Shown here: piece by piece, positions 35,069 to 48,388 of the stretch
Layout: every line of letters starts with the position of its first letter
Position numbering within the stretch: position 1 is the stretch's first letter
Source: Gorsachius magnificus
Lineage: Eukaryota; Chordata; Aves; Pelecaniformes; Ardeidae
DNA: 64,000 bases
Direction: 5' to 3'
Assembly: GCA_034008185.1 (NCBI GenBank)
Contig: CM067087.1
Span: forward strand, 42,426,590 to 42,490,589
The notes under the pieces: generated by a model
The model's database searches: none
What the model was told of the DNA's origin: nothing
The model's input: only the letters and a program-made list of their open reading frames with translations
Made by a program: the position numbers and the translations under genes

Positions 35069-37146
35069 GACATTAGGAGGTGTGAGAAGTTACACCCCCA
35101 TGTGGCACCACTGCCACCTCCCTGCCTGGCACAGCCCAGAAAGTGGCTGGGGCTGCAGGTGGGCACCAGCCAACCTAAGGAGTCTCTTTCCTTATGTTGC
35201 CTATGCGTATGTTTGTACCTGCAGGCTGTGAATTAAAAGAAGCAATTAGAGTGAAGTTTTCAAATGTCAAGTACTTTGATTCTTCACCTCTCAAACTTTG
35301 TCAGCTATGAGAATGAGAACATAAGCAGGGAGAATGCTTTTCCCTCTGAAAAAGCCACTAAGATCTCTTAACACTGAATTTATACACAAAATACTGTTGG
35401 AAATGTATTGTCATGTGTGGCCCATAAGCGTATCAATCTTTAGGGAAAAAAACAATCAAATAAAGGCAAAAGGACTAGTTTTATAGCATCCATAGCCACT
35501 GTTTCAGGTCCTACAGGATGCAGTTTAAAGGAAAGATCCCATCATGTTCTCTGTGCAATTCCTTCAGCTTTACCCTTGAGCCCATAAAGAGTATGGCACA
35601 AGTGTTATTTTCTTTCTCAGCATAAGCATTTTAGTATGGAAGGGTTCTGTAATTAGCTAGGGTTAGTTTCAGGAGGTGAACTGATTGCTACCTCCTACTT
35701 TATCCTCCAGAGGGAAATTTTGATCATAAAATTCAAAGGCTGACCTTGGTTTGGGTTATATAAGGAATATTGCATTCAGTTTGACCTTCACAATCTAGAT
35801 TGAAAAAGATGAAAGGATTAGCTGAAATTGAACACTACGCCTAGCATCCAAGAAGGGTAGAAAATAGCTTAAACCATGGTACCTATAAATTATACATGAG
35901 AAGCCTTGTATGCTAATGTTATAATCTTATGTCACCAGGCTTCTTGCATTAGCTGGATGTGTAGGTGTCTTATTAGGTGAATAGTAACAGTCACTTTAAA
36001 AATAACACATGCAATGAATAATCCTTGGGGGGGAGGAGATATACTTTTTTATAATCTGAAAACCTAAACTGCATAAAATATTTGCAAAAACATATAGTTT
36101 TATATACATACAAGATTTGTCATAAGCCGTAGTGCTTTTCCACCTGATTTTTTTTTTTATTATTATTTTCCACCTATAACATCAGCAAATTCATGTAATT
36201 TCAAATTTAATGGAGGGAAATGCACTGTGTTTTCCATGCCCTCCAGTTAACATGCTCAGCTGAAGGCAAAGCTTTGTCACCATTGCTGCTTGGCTTGTTC
36301 AGGCTCCCACTGAGGCTGGGTCACCCTCACCTGGGGTTCCTTCCAGCAAGCATTGGCATAGTCTTAAAGAAAGGTACTTTCAGTAATTAACTTGATAGAT
36401 GGTTTCTATCAAACAACTCTCATCCGTATGAACTGCTACTGAGACACTCGATGTGAGAAAAGGCAAATAAAATTTGACCCGAAATAACGCCAAGATCTGC
36501 AAACAGCTCATATGTTGAACAAATAACACTTTGTCCCTGCTTCAGCTTGCGAGCAGGCTGGCTATGCACACGGTGATGCTGTTCTGCAGAGGTGCAGATT
36601 TCGGAACTGGTTCTTACGGTTTGGATTAGGTTTTAAAATGGACTTTTCCAGTTTTGTCAAGATTGCCCATCCTTGATACAAATGTTATTTATTGAATGAC
36701 AAGTATCAGAGTAGAAAGTTTTCAGGTGGAGAATGGGGATTCTTAGAGACTTTCCCCTAATATGATTTATGAGAAAAAAAAAAAAATACTTTCTGTAGAA
36801 TTTACTGTTGCTTATACAAAAAAAGCATGTTAAAACTCTTTTCTTTAATGAGCTTTTTTCCCTTCTGTTTTGGGGTGTAATGTCTGATGGTCTATAGAGT
36901 GGTATCTTATGATAATGTTATGTAGAGCCACTGCTTCATTTAAATTCTCATAATAACAATCATCATGCCAGTGTAAAAAATACCTATCTATTTTTTCTTG
37001 AATATTTTGGTTTTGATGCTTTGTTTTCTAAAGTGTATGTTCCTGTCTTCAAATCTTCCACCAGGCACCAACGTTTTCAGAATAGCTGATATACCTGTAA
37101 GTTAGCAGACCAAGATTTTTTTTTCTCTTTCCAATCCCCAGCTATT

Positions 37147-37150
<4 letters not shown>
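35069..37150. other. Non-coding, no gene recognised
   Basis: After a G/C-richer 110 bp next to the CR1 tail fragment the sequence is AT-rich and has no open frame above 60 codons. A G run (about 36027) and short T and A runs are the only simple repeats. Confidence 0.6.

Positions 37151-37183
<33 letters not shown>
37151..37183. repeat. Poly(T) run of 33
   Basis: Thirty-three consecutive T residues, the longest homopolymer in the window. Read on the minus strand it is A33, but the sequence before it (37184 onward, reversed) has no poly(A) signal or recognisable retroposon. Confidence 0.95.
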
Positions 37184-37186
<3 letters not shown>

Positions 37187-37947
37187 TCTTGCTAATTCCA
37201 TTCCCTAGGACTTGCACTGCTGATACGGTGCCTTTGGCAAACTGCAGCACCTTAGCTGTCATTGCTGGGATTTTTATCTTGGCAGCAAAAAACTGGGCAG
37301 ACCTGTATAATCTTCAGCATATTTATAGTGCTGATTTGATTTATTGTTAGTTCTGACACAGAGGTGCTGACTGTTGACATGTAATATGCCTATTGATTAA
37401 ATCAGGTGAGAGAAGACACTGATGATAATGAAAAAATAGAAGTTCCCCCAGGATAGGCCAGAGCTGCTACACTTACCTGCCTCCCCCATGCTCCCTAGGA
37501 GTTTTCAGAACCTTGAAATACAAATTAACCTGTAAAAGTAAGGGCCCAAAATACTGAGCTTCACCTTGACGCATGAAACCCCTGGACCCGGGGAGCGCAG
37601 TGTTTTCCAGGGTGTGTGTCCACACAGCACTTGTGATTTCTGTGCATTTAAATTTTAAGAGCATTTCAATGTATTTTCTAGGTTTTGCTACATATCTTAC
37701 TAGCATGTTCTGTGATTAATATGCTGAGAGCAACTTCTATTTCTAGGTGCAGTAATTCAATAATATTTTAAAGCAACATAAAAAATGGGTTGGCGTGCTC
37801 TTAGTTGACCACAGAGTTGGCTGTTCATTGCAAGCTTGGATAATCTCACTTGTCAGGAAGCCCTAAAGGTGGGGGCCTGTTCAATTCTCAGGCCAGTTAA
37901 ACTTTTATAAACATTTTAGACTGAAACATGCCTTTTACTTGCCAACA

Positions 37948-37983
37948 CTTTTCTTTTTTTTTTTTTTCTTTTTTTTTTTTTAG
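37948..37983 (+). repeat. Long pyrimidine tract ending in TAG (acceptor-like)
   Basis: Thirty-four pyrimidines (T with three C) run directly into AG at 37982-37983, which has the form of a strong 3' splice acceptor. The following sequence, CAGCATAACCTTGTGCGAAC, is more balanced in composition and stays open for about 35 codons in one frame. Read on the minus strand it could instead be an A-rich retroposon tail. No gene is identified. Confidence 0.6.
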
Positions 37984-38057
37984 CAGCATAACCTTGTGCG
38001 AACTGTCTCCCAGCTTGAAATGTGTGAATAACCTGCGTCCTCTTATGCTGACTCTAA

Positions 38058-38084
38058 GGGATGCTCGGGATGCTCAGGATGCTC
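38058..38084 (+). repeat. Three tandem 9-bp units GGGATGCTC
   Basis: Units at 38058-38066, 38067-38075 and 38076-38084. The third differs only in its first base (AGGATGCTC). The 9-bp unit is a multiple of three and would keep a reading frame, but no supported gene covers it. Confidence 0.85.
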
Positions 38085-38122
38085 TGTGGTGAATGCTCTC
38101 AGCAGAATTAATTTGTCTTTAA

Positions 38123-38185
38123 TAAAGGACTAACGCTTAGGTCCTTTAACTAAGGCTTAAGTTAGTGTAATTTAAATTAGTCCTT
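38123..38185. repeat. Nested inverted repeats around TAAAGGAC
   Basis: TAAAGGAC (38123-38130) pairs with GTCCTTTA (38141-38148) across a 10-base loop. The overlapping AAGGACTAA also pairs with TTAGTCCTT (38177-38185). The two pairings compete, so the stretch can fold in alternative ways. No RNA family was recognised. Confidence 0.7.
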
Positions 38186-41100
38186 AACACTAAAATAGAC
38201 TAGACATAGTAAAAAATTATTAAACTATAACAATAAAAGCATAAAAAGGAAATATATACTTACTAAGGGGAATCTCTTTATACTACATACCAATAAGTAC
38301 ATTGAATATATTAAATGACAGCTTTCATTATATCCCCTTCCCGTCCCTCTGGTAAATATTTGCAGTCTTACCAACTCATGCAGGTGAATTCCCAATGGCC
38401 GAGAGAGACCCACTTGTACCCTATACTAAGGTGTCCTTGCGAAGGTGCTCCACTTCCAACCAGAGGGGAAGAATTTACTAAACTGGACTAAACCATTGTG
38501 CAAACAGAGAACTGTGTGACCCGTTTACTACATTAACCATCATCTGCAACTGAGGCTATGCCTAACATGAACTTGCATATAGAAATGGCTCCATAGAATT
38601 TGTACCAGGGAAAACTCTCATTTAGAGTTTTTGAGGCCAGATTGGTTAAAATCTTGCTTCTTGTACATCTTCCTTCTTTTAACATGAGGGTAATAAGAGA
38701 GCATGGCACCATCCTTTCACTTTGCTGTGTTTCCCAAACTCTCCATGTAAATGCATACTAAAAATTGTTTCATCTTTTTAAAATACAGAAAGCTAGAAAT
38801 AATAATATTTGCTCTTATGAGATGTCTTTCAGAGCTAAAGATGAAAGTGCCTGTAGGAGCAGTTAATTCATTAATCAAAGAGAGTGTAGATGGGGCTCTG
38901 TTAATATTCTCTCAGATTTTTTTTGTGGAGAACTCTGCAACTTCAACTAATAATTCATATTACAGTCATAAAGGTGATTCTTTTTGCAGGAGAGTAAGTT
39001 AATGCATGGAGATAAAAATTATTATGGTAAGGTATCCGGTAAGTAAGTTCAGACACCTAAATTCTTACTTTGCTCCCTTTAAAACTAGACTGGCCTCTTT
39101 AATGTTGCTCTGTATTACTAGAAAAATCTATGATAATTCATATTAAATTTAACTGCAGGGTTTCCATAGAGATGATGTTTAGCATAAAAATAGCTGAAAC
39201 ATTTTGACATTGATTCTGAGACTATAGTTCATAACATCTTATTTTAATACTACTGCTAACCCTCAGCAACACTAAAGTATAGAGATAAATCCTTCATTTC
39301 AGTAGGACAACTTGTGTAATGAAATATGTGGAGGTAACAAAATTTGTCTCTAATTTAAAATAATAAAAGTTAACTTCTCTGTGAATTGTAATATGTAACT
39401 TAACTTCCTACATCAAGGATGGGTTAAAATGAATATTGTAATGTAAACTTCCACAAATAGGTAAGATGTTTATAGGCCTGTAGGGAAGGGCAAGGGAAGA
39501 GAAAATGTTAGTTAATATAGATGTTTGAATTTTGTGGAAGAAGGCAGAAGCATTGATTTTGGTCAGGTTACTTTACTGGCAATGACTGCAGGAATATTTT
39601 CAGTGTAACTAAAAGTGTTTCTAGAGGTCAAACAAAATTATCTCCCTGAACAGTCTACTGAGCAGCTGATGTGAACAGAGATTTTTTGGGTTTCATCCTA
39701 GAAAAGGAGCCAAATCTGATGAACATTGGTGAAACCAAAGATTCAGTGTTTATAATATCATTACACAGGAAATTTAGTTTGGGTTATTTGCATTGTGTGG
39801 TGGATTTTAGCAAGGTAGTGTTGGCTTGGCAGCTGAAGGAAATCCACAGAGTTAAAATTACAGGATATAGAATGCTTCTATTTTAGTGGGGGATGAAATG
39901 GTGCCTGCAGCATGGTGATGCCATTGGAAGGTAAGAGCTGGGCTGCGCTCAGCAAAATGCAAATTGTCCCATGCCAGTTTGTGTTGTGTTCAGTGGGTGG
40001 GAAGTCTTCCCCAGCTGAGGGTCCGAGGGCTGTGATGGAGCAACCTGCATTGCTTAAGCATTTATGAGTTTTGGGAAGGGTTGGATCATCCTGGTAACTC
40101 AGGGTGTTAAGAAACCTTGATTTTGATGTGATACAAATTGTTGTGGCTGGGGAGGCCTTTGTAGACTTCTCTTTCTTTGGCAGCATATCATTCTGGATAG
40201 CCAGTTCTGGTCTGTAGATAGTTGCTGGTGCATTTGAATGAGGGTAATTTAAATGCATTCGACTGAGATTAAATAAAGAATAGGAAAACGCACTGATGAT
40301 GGGAGAGGAGACAGTTGATCACATGTGCAGATGGCCAATCTGAGATTACATATCAGCCACTTGAGTTCCGGAACAGAAATGGAGAAACTCTGAATTACTG
40401 ACATACTCTACCATAAATTTTACCTAGAATCCATCTTTTGTATGCATCTGGAAAGCCTGGGTGAAATTTAACAATGCATACTTGGTTGAACCATGCATAT
40501 GTTCAACCAATTTCATACAGGTGCAAGTCTGGAGGGAAATCGTTTATATGGGATTTAGAATTGTTACAGTAGGATGCATCTCCAGTTGACTGTAACGCAG
40601 AGCTGTTTAATTTGCTTGCATTAAATACCATATGTTCTCTCTTTGTGCCAAACACTATACCAAACATTTGCATGCTGTTGTCAGTAATATTTCCTTTAGG
40701 AGTAATGCCATGTCATTTAAATACCCACTCTCTAAAGCTCTGCTCTGTTTCTGCAAAATGTATTGCTCACAGACAATTTTAGTCTAGGAGCAACATGACT
40801 GTTCTTCCTTTTGGGTGCAAAAGCACTTCCATAATTCAGGCTGTCAAAAAAAGTATGTAGGTATGTCAGCAATGTACTGCTACTTAGCTATGGTTTCTTT
40901 CATGCCGTTGTGTTCAAAACAAAAAGCTTTTCTAGGGAAATTAATGTTCTTCCTTTTTAACTACATATCCTAATTCAAGCTAATATCCCGCTGTGCACAA
41001 ATACCTCCAAAACTTAAAATTAAAATATTTTGGCTTCAGGAAATGAAGATAATCAAGTGATTAGTGGACTATGTGACTAATAGGGCATTTGCCTTTCATT

Positions 41101-42618
41101 CCCAGTGAATACCCATGACTGGTGAATCTCTGCAACCATGAAATGAATGCAGCTATATCCAAGAAACTCGTAAAGGAGGTGCTAAAAATGCTTTGGGATC
41201 CCTTGTTAAAAACACTTCAAAGGAGCAAAGCAGCATTAGCTGCAGTGGCATTTGGGGCTGGAAATCCTGATCTGTGAGGAGCTGAGGCTGCTGCTGGGAA
41301 TCGCTGCCACGCTTGGGTAGAGAGGACTTAGCACACTGCGCAGGAGGGAGGAAAACAATTACAAGGACTATTCCATAAATTTTGAGAGTGATCTTCAGAA
41401 AAATCTGGCAATACATTATCTGTCCAAAGTTGCAGCAATACTGATTTCTATTCCGAGTCACTCATTACCCAAGGCCCCCGTTTGCTGTGCTATCTCATCC
41501 CTTTTGTCCCAGCTCTGCTTCAGTGATGAAGGCAAGAGCGGTAATCCTGCGGGGTGTTTGGGGACTAATACAACGTTAAAAAAGAAGGTATTGAATAAAT
41601 GCATTCTCTAAATTACTCCTAGTAAATTTAAAAACCCACCAACTCCTAGGGGTTTTACAAAGAGCTGAAATATTTGACTGTATATTGTCATCCTTTAAAT
41701 TGCTGTTACCTCTTCCTCAAAATGATAAAGAATTTAAAGTTGATTTTTCAGACAATTGTGAATTCTAGTATGCATGTTTGGGTTGGGTTTTTTTGTTGTC
41801 TGTGCTAATTTTGCATATTAATCTGACATATATGTGCTGCTTATACAGTCTGTTAGAAATCTTTTTATAAAGAACTCAACAAAGATTATACCAGTATCTC
41901 ATTATTTCTGCTTTTGAGTCTCCAGATAATCACAGGGAACTTATTTGGGTGCTAATGTGGAAGTTGTTAAGTGGCTGTGCATGACTTCCACTGAAAATCA
42001 GCGCTAATTAAAATATAATTATTTTAAATTGTCGTGATACTTCAGAAACAATATTAGAAACAAGGAAGGGGAAACTAAATGAATTGATTTCAAATGAGAT
42101 CCTCACGTTGTCCCGGCAATTATGGTGGTTTCAAATGCAATTCTTCTGAAACAGGGGTTAGATAGATAGAGGTCAGGTAGTGCCTGAAGCAGATTAATAA
42201 CCTGGTCTGGTCACATTGTGAAGCGTTGTTGGGCTCCACACTAATTAATTGCTGTGATTTGTCATTACTGTAGCAAAGACTTTGGTCTGTCAGGCAATGG
42301 GGCACAATCTGCTTTTCACCAAACTACCATGAAGAACCAGGGAGCTTTAAATGTCATAAAATTATAAGTGTGAAGTGTAAAACAGCACCAGTGCAAAAAG
42401 TCAGCATCGTAGTTTGCTGCTGCAGGAGGCTCTGGGTTGTTCAAAAGCTGATTGCACAAAAAGGTGAACAGGTCCCCAAGCAGACCCTACCAGGGAGGGA
42501 GGTACCCTCTGGTGTCACTGATCTGCCAGGCAGTTCACCAGCTTTACTTGTGGTGACCATGTCTGCAAGCCACTGAAAACGTGGCTAAAATCACAAAGGA
42601 AGTGATTTCTGAAACCAC
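38186..42618. other. Non-coding, no gene recognised
   Basis: The longest frame is 126 codons on the minus strand (39878-40258), without a recognised domain. No repeat family was seen. Confidence 0.6.
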
Positions 42619-42760
42619 ATTAAAGTCTTTAAGATTAAAGACTTTAATATTAATTAATTAATTAAATTTATATTAATTAATTTGCATTAAATTAATTAAT
42701 AATAAAGGCTTTATTTCTTTCATTTCTATTTATATTATATAAACATATATATTTCTAACG
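42619..42760. repeat. AT-rich block led by a perfect 12-bp hairpin
   Basis: ATTAAAGTCTTT (42619-42630) and AAAGACTTTAAT (42637-42648) form a perfect 12-bp stem with a 6-base loop. Many overlapping ATTAAT palindromes, the dyad AATAAAG-G-CTTTATT and then TATATTATATAAACATATAT follow. Homeodomain-type TAATTA cores are abundant simply because of the composition. Confidence 0.85.
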
Positions 42761-43690
42761 TAGGAAATAAGTTACAAAACCTGTACTCGTATCCAGTAGT
42801 AACTGGACCTACAGTGGTAGAGAAAAAGACGATTATAGACACCAGTGTCTGTACGGGCCTGTCCTCTGTCTTGTTCCATGAAGATTGTTTTAAAGGCATC
42901 CACCGCTGTATCCCTCTTTCTTAAAATAACTGTAAAAGCAATAATAACAAAATGAAGCGCTTGTGAAGTGAATTTTAAGGAACTCTTTCAAATCATTACA
43001 TTTGAAATTAAAGTTGTGGTACTGGAAAAAGCAAGAGACAAATTGGAGGGAGGGGGGAGGATTCAGGTTGGGAATATTTTGTGAAAAGGAGTGCTCTGGC
43101 CAGGGGGAATTGTGGTCATAAGGTTAATATAATGGGTAAAGTAAGATTAAATACATCTTCTTATTCATGGAAAGACTGGGAAAAGAAATAGAAATGTCTT
43201 CTCAGTTTTGGTGCTTGAATGATTAATAAGTTTTGCAGAAAATCTAGGGCTAGATGGAAACAGGTCCAGGAAATGCTGTATTTTCCTTTGCAGCAGAAAT
43301 ATGTGTGATATGTGCAGTTTTAACTGCTGGGATTGCTGCTAGCAATTTACTCACCCCATTATCAGTGAAAAGATTTCCATTTAAAACAAATAGGATCAGA
43401 CGCTCTTGCTGTAAGACTTTGGGAATACATTTCTCTGTTTACGTGCTGTTTTGGTAGTGTTATTGAAGACACGTGAGAAAGAAAAAACTGTAAATATTAA
43501 TCTATATCTTGTTTTTTTTCTTTCTAATTTTATTAAGAAAAAGTGGTAACAACTTCAGATTTGCTGTGATGAGTTTTAGGTTGGAGCAATAACTTGCAAT
43601 GCAAACTGCAGGCTCCTTACCGTGAGGAGTTTTTAGGAAAGGCTCTGAAAAAATTGAAGTTAAAGCTGAAAGCAGTGGTTCACTATACTG

Positions 43691-43722
43691 TTTTTTTTTT
43701 TTGTTTTTTTTTTTTTTTTTTT
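43691..43722. repeat. Poly(T) tract of 31 T with one G
   Basis: T12, one G, then T19. There is no supporting sign of a retroposon on the minus strand. Confidence 0.95.
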
Positions 43723-46700
43723 AAATTAAAGGGATGACATCGTGCTCGGTTGCAAAGGAGGAGCTGCTTGTATTCAGGTTTTTGGTAAATGAGGTGTGCG
43801 TTATTTTCTAGTGATCCTTGATTATCCACAGTGACAAAAAAGAGAGTCATTGTGAAAAGTCTGGTTGTGGAAAGTGTTTGAGCTGCAGCTTGATTTTTCC
43901 AGACAAAGTTTTTTCTTCCAAAAAACCCAAGAGGCCCAACTGACAAGGATAAGGAAACTTATTCTTGAGGTTTTACTATTAATCTTGAAGACTGCAATGT
44001 AATCTTCAACTATTTTCAACAGAGCAATAAGCAGCAATCTCTGTTCCTAGAGATGCACAGATTTTTTCCCTTTTTTTTTGTATTTTTTGTTAACAGTCCT
44101 ACAGTTTCAGACATCCCGAGCTCTTTGAGATAATGGAGAGGAAACCCTGCAGATACAGTGACAGAAATGGCAATTACTGTAACACCAGGGCTTGGATATC
44201 TACATCAATCACATCGTGCTTAGGCTCTGAGATCTGCGGGCTTTGAAAAGATGCCCCAGAGGAGGGAATCTCTGTGAGTGAAAGGGTTAGCCGCAGCACC
44301 CTGGATAGGACCATAACCTTCCAACTTCTTCAAAAGGTGACAGATTTAGTGCCAGTGAAATCAGGGGGAAATACAGAGCACATTGTGTATGATGTGATGT
44401 GAGAAAGACATGAGATTTCATTGGAAGAAATAAATGAAAATTTGGAGAGCATTTCTTGGGCTGTAACAGAAACCTCTCTCATGAGACTCCAAAAAGTAGC
44501 TCTGAGAAGTTCACCGAAGATGAAATTGTTCAGCCAAAAGGGGAGGGTGGGATGTGTAAATGTGAAAAATATTCAGAAATTCTGATTGCCCCAGCTGACA
44601 TACGTGGGACAGAAAAAAAATAAATGTGTATTTTAATTCATATAGGGCAATTGTACTAAGCACCTTTTGTTTGTAAACCTGATTTTGTAACGACTACTAG
44701 TTTGGGAAGCAGACGGCCCTTGCCTGTTAGTCCAAGCGCCTTTGGGGAATTGCGCATTCCAGCATAGGAATAATAATAATGATAATAATAAAACCATATT
44801 GTCTTTAATCTTTACTAATAATTTTTCTTTGCTTATTTTAGAAGTGGTAGTCAAAAATGTGAATCTTTCAAGGCCAGTGCTATCATTAACAGTAGGGACA
44901 GTAACCTGAATTAATTTGCAGATTCAGCCCCTCATTTCCAGGTGGGTTTCAGGAAGCATCTCTGTTCTCGGTGAACTCGGCTTGGACTCCTCTGTTTTCT
45001 CCAACATCCCTATGGAAGAATACAAGCACGGGTGAAGTTGGAGCTGGGGTTGGATAGGCATCACTCTTCAAGAACTTTATTTCTTCTTGTAAAAAGTGCT
45101 GGCTTTGTACTTTCAGGGAGAAGGCAGGAGTTGTAACTGAGCTTAACCCAGCACGATACCCAAAGCCAGCGTGTATCAGTCCCCATATACAATACTGCTC
45201 AATAATTTTAGCCTTGAAGTATGTTTTCCTCTGTCAGCTGTCTTTTTAACTCACTGCTTGCAAAGCTATGTAAGAGCACGTGCTGACGTCTCCTTCTTGG
45301 GAGGTACAATTTCTGAGGCTTTATCCACTTTCGCTCTAGAGGCTTTGAGGGGAAAAAAATAGAAAGTTTCCTTCTGATAACTGTGTATAATTTGTGTTAA
45401 TTTACAGTTACTGCCTCAATAATTCATTTAACAAGTTCAGCCTTTACTGTGACAGAGGATTCATCTCGGAAACCCAAGTGTGTCCATATGCTTACACGTG
45501 AATCTGACACACTGCAATGTTTCTGCTATTAACTTTACTGGTGGGTAATGGAAGCTCATACCCTTTAATGTGGTGCATCTGACTTTGACTACTATCAAAA
45601 ATTTAAGGTGGCAGTAAATAATGAAATACCTTTGTTTTCTCTCCAGCTCCAAAGAACAAACAAGACAGGGATGGGGAGAGGGGAGAAAAGAATATTAATT
45701 TTTAAGCTATTTCTTATCTTGCTCAGCCTAGGGGAGATGAAGGAGAAATCCAAAGAGCTCGATGAAGAGGTGATGCTTCTGCATGCTTCTCCTGTGCTGT
45801 GGTCCTGCACAGAGCTTGGGTAAATGTTGGGGTCCTCATGTGCTCACCTAGCCTGCAGCTGTGCAGCTGGGCCTCCAGAAGTACTCATCCACAGCTATTT
45901 AAGGGGGGGAAAAGTCTCCATTTCCAGGACATATGTCATGCTCTTTTTTCAGAGAAGGATGTAAAGCCAAGTTCAACCTACCTTGAGCTGGCAAAGCAAA
46001 AGGAAAGTGTGAGTTAGACCTTGTCCTGAGGGTGAAAAACTGAAATTCTTTCAGGCCTTTCCTATGTTTTTCCTACCCTGACACTGGCAGGTAAGAAAAA
46101 CCAATGACTCTTGTCCCTATAGAGAGTTCTGCCTCAGCTGCTGCTTAGAGAGTGTACTGATGGCATTGACTTTCATTGGATTTGTTTTTGCTTAGATCAC
46201 CTTTGAACCTGAGACTGTACAAATATGATAAATAGGGACATTATAAATTGATTTTTATATAAAATCCTAGTACAGCCTCAAGGAGAAAAAGCATTTTTTT
46301 ATTATGAGTCTGTAATTTGAAATAATGTATTTGGTCACTATTGGCAGCTTTTTCAAACACTGGGGAAGGATGCCGATCAGATACAAGCTGGCACTGTTGG
46401 TATTAATTGGGATCCCTGAATGCCTGAGGGCTGGTCGTTGTGAGATTGGTCATAGCTGGTGATGTCCAGAGCCTGAGAGCAGGGATTTAGCATGTGGGAG
46501 AGGGAACCCAAATTCTTCTGGTAATGTGGTGCTGTGGTGGGCCAAAGAAGCCTTCAGAGGTAGGGCTTGAGTGTGCTAATGGCTTCCAAGTGGCTGTAGG
46601 GCTTCCACACCTGAGCTGGCCTTGCCCAGCTCTTCTGCATGGGTGGCCTCGCTGCTTCCAGGTATGAGACTGACACAGGCAAAGGGCACAAGCTGCCACA

Positions 46701-48332
46701 TGGAAACATCCCGAATCCACTTTCTGCCACCACTGTGAGCAAAAGAAGAGCGAGCGAATATACAAACTGGATCTGCTCTGTACGAATGCCGCAGAGCATG
46801 ACTGAAGTGGTCTGTTACTTTACTCACCGCTGAAGCACTTCTTTGCTGTTCAGCAGAAAAAGTGTTTTTGTGTGGTGTGCAGTGACAGCCGTTTGGACGG
46901 ATGGCTCTGTCCCCCCAAACCAAGTGCATGGGGGTGCTCGCTGACACAGCAGCTCGTTCTGCTCTCCACTGGAGCAGCATCCAACCACTCTCCAGAGCAG
47001 CACAGGATCTTCCTTTGGGTGGATACTGCTGTCTGCAAAACTCGGGCTTTTATCCTGTCTTAAAGGTTATTTCAGCTCTGCTAGAAAACAGGACTCTCAA
47101 CGAAGAAACAAATAGAGTGAAGGATCAGCTGTGGGAAGGGTAATGAGTTTCATATTCTGCAAAGATCAGAGATGGAGCGCATTTAAGAACGTCAGGTATT
47201 GGAACATTTCAGGTATTTAAAGATGATGCAGCTGTAGTTCAGTTTGGAGACAGTCTCATTACTTTGTAACCAGAACATCAATTCCCATTTGAAGCATATT
47301 GTCCGGACTATAAATATGTTTGCCACTCGGGAAATTTTACGTAAGCTGCCATTTATATTGCTGGGTGTGCTGCTCAGCAGCTCACGTTTTAGTCTGTACA
47401 GGCTGCTGTCTGCCTTTCCTTCTGCCCAGTGCCTCAACAAATTGCTTTTGCTGTAAATCAAACAGAAATTTGAGCAATGATTTTTCTTACTCTGTTCACA
47501 GCCTTAAGGTTTGTGGCCCTCTCTGGACGCTGCACTTGCCAAGTCCTTTTAGCGGAGAATGCAGAAGTACTTGTCTGTAGCAACAGGGAGCTGCCCGTTT
47601 CTATATGCATATCTATACATACACATATATTCCCTCTCCCACCACTAAGGACAAAGATGAGGTGTATTTTTTGGCCATAAGCTTTAGAAGTAGCCACTCC
47701 TAATTTCTGTAGTTACTTAATCTTTATCATTATTTCTGTATGCTCTGATCTGAAGTCTTTAGATTATTTCTGCAAGATTTGAACACTCAACAAAGGTGGT
47801 GAGCGAGTGAGAAGCTGCGGGTACAGGAGAACCGGGTGCGGTGCAGAGGGTCGTTCTGCTGGTTCAGGTGGGGAAGAGGGAGACCAATGGCCACCCACTT
47901 AAATTATAAAAGTAGGCTTCAGTGCTGAGCTGAGTCTCCACTTATCACCACACTTCTCCCAGTCTGCCAGAGGTTGAGTGCATCAATTAGGCAATATTTA
48001 ATTAGCAGCTGGAAGTGCATGACCAAGAGAGGCTCTGGGAAAAATCTTGTCAGATGAAAGCCATTCCGTTTTTCTGCTCTGGAGTGGTTTATGGGTCCTT
48101 GAATCCCAATTCCTTGAGCTTCTTCACTGGCAGTGCTGTGTGTGAGCGCTGCTTTGTGATGCTGCAAGCCAGGGGTAGCTTTATTGATTCAAATGGGTCA
48201 ATAAAAATTTATACTTGCTTAGTGGACAGGCCAGAGCTTTTCACTTCATTTTTACAGATATTTAATCAAGGGAAAGCATAGAGAAGGGAGCTATGCATTT
48301 GCGCTTCAGAGAGAGGAAAAAATGCCGCATAG

Positions 48333-48388
48333 CAGTTCAACAGGTATCCTGATTTTGTTTGGGAAAAAAGTTGACAGTTCAACAGGTA
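48333..48388 (+). repeat. Two copies of CAGTTCAACAGGTA, 42 bp apart
   Basis: The 14-mer occurs at 48333-48346 and 48375-48388 with 28 unrelated bases between them. Both are identical. It could be the footprint of a local duplication or a repeated binding site. Confidence 0.8.

Noticed and set aside
34654..35076. 140-codon plus-strand open frame
   Set aside because: Antisense shadow of the CR1 reverse-transcriptase remnant.
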